Shown here in pieces: positions 29,283-64,000 of a stretch of DNA of 64,000 nucleotides. The notes beneath the pieces were generated by a model. The model was not told where the DNA came from and did not search any database. It was given only the letters and a program-made list of their open reading frames with translations. Numbering within the stretch: the first letter of the stretch is position 1; every line of letters starts with the position of its first letter. The DNA lies in NCBI GenBank assembly GCA_013398615.1, contig VZSR01000028.1, positions 2,879,262-2,943,261 on the forward strand, given 5' to 3'. Both the position numbers and the translations under genes were made by a program. This stretch comes from Brachypodius melanocephalos (taxonomy: Eukaryota > Chordata > Aves > Passeriformes > Pycnonotidae).

Positions 29283-29302
<20 letters not shown>
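29213..29302 (+). CDS. ALS2: ALS2 exon 2 (start codon)
   Basis: Acceptor gttttgcag, donor AAG|GTGAGA. The first 70 bases are 5' leader. Coding starts at 29283 with ATGGACTCACAG and ends inside codon 7. Confidence 0.85.
29262..29279 (+). promoter_or_regulatory. uORF in ALS2 5' leader (MECCH)
   Basis: ATG GAG TGC TGC CAC TGA lies in exon 2. It ends three bases before the ALS2 start codon, with G at -3 and G at +4. The ALS2 ATG itself has C at -3 and G at +4. It could lower or tune initiation at the main start. Confidence 0.6.
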
Positions 29303-58820
<29,518 letters not shown>

Positions 58821-59515
58821 ACCATCATTTACAACCTGCCTCTCTGGGATAATCTGCTCAGTGGAACTTCACTAACAACCACTCCTTCCTTGAAATGGCC
58901 CTTAGGAAATACTTGGTTATAGTTCTGCTGCTACAGATGAAAATACTCAGTTGTATCTTCTGAACTCTCAGTTCTAAGATTCAAACACTGGAGCCAGAAG
59001 CTTTCTGTGAAGTAGTAATGAAGTTAAAGACTTGGTTTGTGGAGTACCTACCAAGAAGAAATACTTTCCTATTCTAACAGAAAGATTATTTACTCCTTTT
59101 AAATTAACCATGCTGCACAAAGGCATGGCATCTACATAGAACACATGTGAGAATCTGGACCGCATGGCTTCCGAAGCAGTGGGTTTGTTTCTGTTATTCC
59201 TGGTTTGTCAGCAGAAACGTTTAAAGGGAATGAATTGCACCACAGAACCATTTGGTCTTCTGAATTAAGCTGTATGTTTGTTTATTTAAGAAAATAGAAA
59301 TACGTTAGTATTTATAATGGGCACCTATAGTGTGTTTGGCTGTAACGGTTTTGAGGCATCTGTGTTGAGCAGCATTGCTGAATGCAGTATTCATGTGCTG
59401 TTGTGGAAATAATCACACTGTTATGGACTTCTTTGTTTACTAGAATTGTAAATATACAGGCATTTACCGTTCTTTCTGTTTATGAAATAAATAAAAGGCA
59501 CTGACCACTTCAGAT
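58821..59515 (+). other. ALS2: ALS2 3' UTR
   Basis: About 0.7 kb from the stop codon to just beyond the overlapping poly(A) signals. No intron is evident. Confidence 0.7.
59486..59495 (+). terminator. Overlapping AATAAA poly(A) signals of ALS2
   Basis: AATAAATAAA gives two overlapping AATAAA hexamers 670 bases after the stop. Cleavage is expected 10-30 bases later. Confidence 0.8.
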
Positions 59516-59629
59516 TTTGGCACTGAATGAAATGCTGTGCACTGTTCAGTTTGCTTACCGTGAGGACAAACGCTGTCTGTCAGCCCTTGTGGTAGGGGGT
59601 GAGAAGGGTGAAGAGTGCTCTTGAACAGA

Positions 59630-59705
59630 TGTGCTGGGTTGACCTTGGTTAACACCAGGTGCCCACCAGGCTCCTCTCTCACTCCCCTGCTCAGCAGCAA
59701 GTGAT
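59630..59705 (+). mobile_element. Fragment resembling an avian endogenous-retrovirus LTR
   Basis: The words TGTGCTGGGTTGACCTTGG, CCAGGTGCCCACCA and CTCTCTCACTCCCC occur in the order of an LTR start that I recall as common in songbird genomes. Resemblance fades after about 75 bases, and no viral coding sequence is seen nearby. The call rests on memory of the motif, not on a search. Confidence 0.5.
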
Positions 59706-60088
59706 GTCCAGCCCCTTCCCAGGACTCAGGGCTCAGCATGCACAGCTAGTGCCCAGAGGAGAACTGGCACCAATGCCAAGCTCTTCCTGCTGCAGGGAAG
59801 CTCCCGGGCAGTTCACCCCACAGGCTGCATTGGGGTAGCTGCTCCAGCGGCCTTGGAACTGCTGCCACTGCTGCTTCTGCCCTGCCAAGCTAGAGCTGCC
59901 TCTGAGGCAGAGCTTCAGTTGTTCCATGCTTCCCACTCGGAGCAGGACACACTGGGGAGTCTCTTGGCACTAATTCCAAGGTGTTCCCACTTTGGAAAGC
60001 CCCCTGCAGTCCCTTAGCAGGATCCTGATCACACCTGCTGGAGCAGTTCACCTTCAGAGGCTGCAGAGAAGTCATTTCCCTGGGGAGT

Positions 60089-60104
60089 CTGTGTGTGTGT
60101 GTGT
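60089..60104 (+). repeat. (GT)n short repeat
   Basis: About eight GT units. Confidence 0.85.
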
Positions 60105-60860
60105 TCTGTGGTTTATGGCTAACTTCATTTATACCAATAACACTTCTTCAGGATTTATTTTGCCTTTTGTGGGAGTGTAACCATAAAAACCAGATTTGGG
60201 ATTGGTTTTTTCCCCTGTAACTGCTTTGAGTTAGCATTTGTTGTATTTAGATATTTCAGAAGAAAGGATTTTAATATTATGCTTTGTTTCATATGACCTA
60301 AGTGCTACACTGATTCTGTGCCTTAAACCAAAAATGTAACTAGACATGGGAAATTCTTCTGTAATATTCCTGCCTTTCAAGAATAAGATGTAGCTACAAA
60401 TATGTAGCAACTTTTTTTGGTGTAACTTCATTTACTGTGAATGGGGCAAAGCTGAGAAACCCAACTGGTTTGCAAACTACAAACCCCAAAAGATACATCT
60501 GTCTTCATGTATATAAACACAGAGAGAGGTGTGTATATATACACTCATTCTCTTAGAAAAGGTAGTGGTTTCATGTATGAATTTAGCTTGGCTGATTAAG
60601 GGAAGCAGACAGTCTGGGCTGGATTATTTTTGGTCCTTCTGATATATACCTCAGTTATTAGCTGAAGAGAATCCCAGGATTAAATGTGCTTCTGACACAG
60701 ATTCCACTTCACAGGCGATCTGGGCTGTGATGCGTTAGGAAATCAGTACAGACCAGCTTTGGTTTGTGTATTTCTGTACCTAACAAAGAAATGAGTTAAC
60801 CTGCAGGACCTTTCCAGCTGGATTGCTTCAGGGTAATTTTTTTTTTTTTTTTCCTCTTAA

Positions 60861-60958
60861 ATGGGAAGCCGGATATTTCCTGTACTCCAGCAGAAATCCA
60901 GTAACCAGCCACAGAAGATCAGCACTCTGGTGTCAGAGATTCTCACTGCAATCACAAG
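60861..60958 (+). CDS. Possible first coding exon of MPP4 (L27 start)
   Basis: An ATG at 60861 opens MGSRIFPVLQQKSSNQPQKI then STLVSEILTAIT, ending in AG with a GTAGCT donor. MPP4 is the expected next gene on this strand. Its N-terminus in human has a PQ followed by a helix of the pattern LSQILRLVLQELS, which the bird run parallels in hydrophobic spacing. The donor phase also fits a split Ser codon there. A T-rich tract with possible acceptors lies just before. No following exon was found before the window ends, so the call is weak. Confidence 0.3.
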
Positions 60959-63900
60959 GTAGCTGCAGATAGCCCCCAAGTGAACGACACCCTATTGACT
61001 GGGAAAGTTGATGAGAGTAAGAAACTATTTAAGTCAGAGACAATGTAAAGTAGTTTTTTTATGGAAGAAAAGGGTTAAGGGGATTTGTTCTCTTCTCCCT
61101 GGTAATGAGTAGTTCTAAGGTTAGGTTTCTGCGGATTAGAAAGGAGAGGATGTCCATAGATTAGCTGGGGCAGTGAGGTTACTTGCTGTACTAACATCCA
61201 ACAAATACTCCTTCCCTCTGGAAATTCTGCATGAGCTGAACATGGCGTATTCTGTGGGGTTTGCAGGTAAGAAAATCTGTACTGAAACCATTGTGCTGCA
61301 TGGATGTATTCATATGTAAGTGTGAAATTAGTTTCGTCTCATAGCTATAGCAAAGCTATTTAAACTTCTGCCACCTGTTTAATTCTTGTTAGCTAAATAT
61401 TAGAGGAGTGTATGAATGGAGAGTAGGAGCTTGAAAGAGAATTTTTTCCTTGGTCCTAATCTTCACAAAACTCTACTTGTTTTTAGAAGTAGGTTAGGAA
61501 ACTACCTGTTCTGGTATGTTGAGAGATAATGTAGAAAAATGTGTGACTGATACGGGACTGAAGACAAATCCTTTCTTTGCACACCTAGCCACGTACTTCT
61601 AAGTTGATTTAGTATCAATACAGTAGTTGGTTGTTTTTATAAGGGGCTTTTGGTTGTTTGGTCTCTTTTCTGTAAGCCCAAGCTGTTGGCAGTAAACATC
61701 TGGAAGTAAAGCTGGGTGCCTGCCATGGCTGCAGTGTGCTGTATTCAAGTGCTCCCTGAGCACTGAGCTTTTGGGGAGCGATGTTTGGGCAGTTGTTACC
61801 CCATGTAAGCAAGGTATTCGCCCCACCACTGCAGCTCCAAGGCGTTAGAGGGAGGCAGAATGAACCACCACTGAACAGATCTGAGTACAGACAGTAACAG
61901 CAGAAATTATGCAGGTGTGATTCTGTGATATCTCACTGAATGCCTGGTATGAACATAACACTTTTTCAGTCTTTTTTTAAAAAACTTTACTGCCTCTGAG
62001 CTGCCTTAAGTGATGCTTGGGATGAGATAAGAATAAATGGTTTCAAAGGCTTAAAATATGTAATTTTATTTAAGGTTGCTGTTTTAGCTAAAACTTCAAG
62101 CTCACAAAGAATATATGAAAAACAAGATGGTTCTTTACACTGACTAGAGAAGAAGCTGTCAGACTCCAGTGATGACACTGACCTAATTAAGCTTATTTAA
62201 TGCAGAACAAAAAAGTCCTGACCAGGGCATGTGGTTTGAGTTGCTGTGTATCTCTCCCTACCATTTTTTGCCTACTCAGTTTACTGATTTAGAGTGGCTT
62301 ATTTCCAATGAAAGCTTTCTCAGACTGTTTCCTGCCCTCAAGCTAATTTGTAGTCTTCAATATGCCAAATCATTAATTCTGGCAAATTTAAAGATAGAAG
62401 TAGTTTTCCTTGTAAAATGTGCTCAAGTCTAACATATTAACCAAAGCAGGGGAATGATGTTCTGGATGTCAGGTTCTCTGATGTTGTCCTCTTTAGGGGC
62501 TTGACAAGATGCAAATTGTCCAGTTAAAGACAATTAAAATTCTGAAACTTTATTAAAACAGGGCTTAGGTTCCCTTGCAGTTCTAGCAAGTTTTATCAAT
62601 AAGACCTTCTGATCTGTCTGACAATTAGGGTCAAGGAATTTTTTACTGTGCTGCTGAAGGTGTAGCCCAGATTTGGGATAACTGATGTTTGAAGACTCGA
62701 GGTGACTGACTCATTTTGGCTCAAATTCTGGCGCACTCTGTGTGGACACCCAGTTCTGTCTCTAACAACAGGCAAAGAAAAATGTCTTCTGTTAATGAGC
62801 ATCTGTAATTGCTTGCAATACACGTGAATAAGAAGGCCCTTTTACTGCCTGACAGATTAGTCAGGTAAGCCTTTTAGCAAGAATTTCCATCTAATTTATT
62901 TAGATCTCTGGATGAGGAGACCCTGAGCTCTGGCCTTAGAGTCTATGTAGATATAAGTCTTAGGAAATAAAGGCACAATAGTAACCACATTTATATGAAC
63001 TCTGACCTTTTCCCTTAAGCAAGAAATGCAGTTGGTCTCTTTCTAAACAAGCAACTCTTCCTCTCTTCTGCTGGTGACTTTTTCACCATCTGTTGCTGCT
63101 GACACCTTCTAAACCAGGCTTCGCAGTTGGAAGCTGCTTTCCTTTTCTTGTGTGTAAATATGAAATGACTCTTAATTTATGACTGAGGTGAGCTGTGGTG
63201 TTCAGAACTTGGCAGATTTCGATGTTTAAATGCTGCTTCTGTTAGTGCAAGCATAAACTCTGTGATTTAAGATGACAGCAATGGACAGAAAGGTTACTGC
63301 ATGTTTATTCCTAGAATTCTGATAGCTGTAGCTGAGGGTTTCACCCAACAAGGCAAGCAATCACCCTTCAGTAGCTTTTCTAGATTTTTGGGAATTCTGA
63401 GGTTAACCTTCGAGATAAAACTGTGTCCAAAATTTCTAAACAGACTCAAGTTGCTCCCATATCTGTTCTCAATGGAAACTGTACTGATACCAGAAGCTGC
63501 AATGCTCTATGGGGAAAAAAATTAATCCCTTGATTATTTTAAAGGGGCAATGATATAATTTGTGTTTTAGCAGAATCTGAAATATTTTAGCATCTCCAGA
63601 AATGTTGTTTTTTGCTTCCAAGTGTTTTGTCTTGATTAAGAAACGTGTTTTCATGACTAGATTTATATGTCCTGCTTTATTAAATCCATCGTTAGGCAGA
63701 TCAGCTAAGCTTAAAAACAGAGAAGGCAAATTCTTAAAGGAAAAGAACTGAGACAATTGAAAAATATTAATTGCAGCTCAAACCCCAGTTGTACTGGAGG
63801 AGAATGAAACTATATTTCTGTGAATCTTTGAAAGAAGAAGTCATAATTTTAAAAGCAGTCTTCATATTAGAATTTCAATAGGGTGTACCTTTGAGTTTCC

Positions 63901-64000
63901 TGTAGAAATAACTTGAAATTAATTGACTCAGACTCAATAATAAAATATTTGAGTCATAATCTCATAAATCGATTTTTTCTCCCTTAATTTTTACTGCCTT
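60959..64000. other. Intergenic or first-intron sequence right of ALS2
   Basis: AT-rich. One exon-like open stretch with a perfect CAG|GTAAGA donor lies at 61140-61266 (see findings). No other recognised gene, RNA or mobile element. Confidence 0.5.

Overview
This 64 kb window is vertebrate nuclear DNA, most likely from a bird. It has AT-rich introns, GT-AG splicing, a CR1 LINE 3' end (7.4-7.8 kb, minus) and a second short CR1 tail (55.9 kb, plus). There is also a fragment resembling an avian endogenous-retrovirus LTR (59.6 kb), and one large gene compressed into about 34 kb. The gene order matches the conserved amniote ALS2 neighbourhood, with CDK15 and ALS2 diverging from each other and MPP4 expected beyond the 3' end of ALS2.

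Left part (1-24.7 kb): the minus strand carries CDK15, a PFTAIRE-type cyclin-dependent kinase. Eight coding exons were placed by reading protein and splice sites (21523 down to 4707). They join in frame over 736 nt from the glycine loop to the sequence after LPNYNP. The N-terminal exons and the last C-terminal exons were not found; the latter are probably left of base 1. The introns hold a long TTCTC microsatellite, a CR1 fragment, a degenerate roughly 57-bp tandem repeat and simple repeats.

Centre: a CpG island at about 24.77-25.33 kb, with GC boxes, an E-box and an AP-1 site, is the likely promoter of ALS2 and may serve CDK15 too.

Right part (25-59.5 kb): the plus strand carries a complete ALS2 (alsin) gene. 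One predicted noncoding first exon is followed by 33 coding-containing exons. Their coding lengths sum to 4950 nt, or 1649 residues plus stop, without any frame break. Domain order is RCC1-like repeats, DH, PH, MORN repeats and VPS9. Alsin is a guanine-nucleotide exchange factor for RAB5, also linked to RAC1, that acts on endosomes. Points of interest are a GC-AG intron 11, two in-frame acceptors 21 nt apart before exon 25, a five-codon uORF ending three bases before the start codon, and a possible short isoform by read-through after exon 4.

Far right (59.5-64 kb): mostly intergenic, with one tentative N-terminal MPP4 exon at 60861-60958. No wholly new system was found. The least explained signals are three antisense open frames or exon-like segments inside ALS2 introns 1, 2 and 24.
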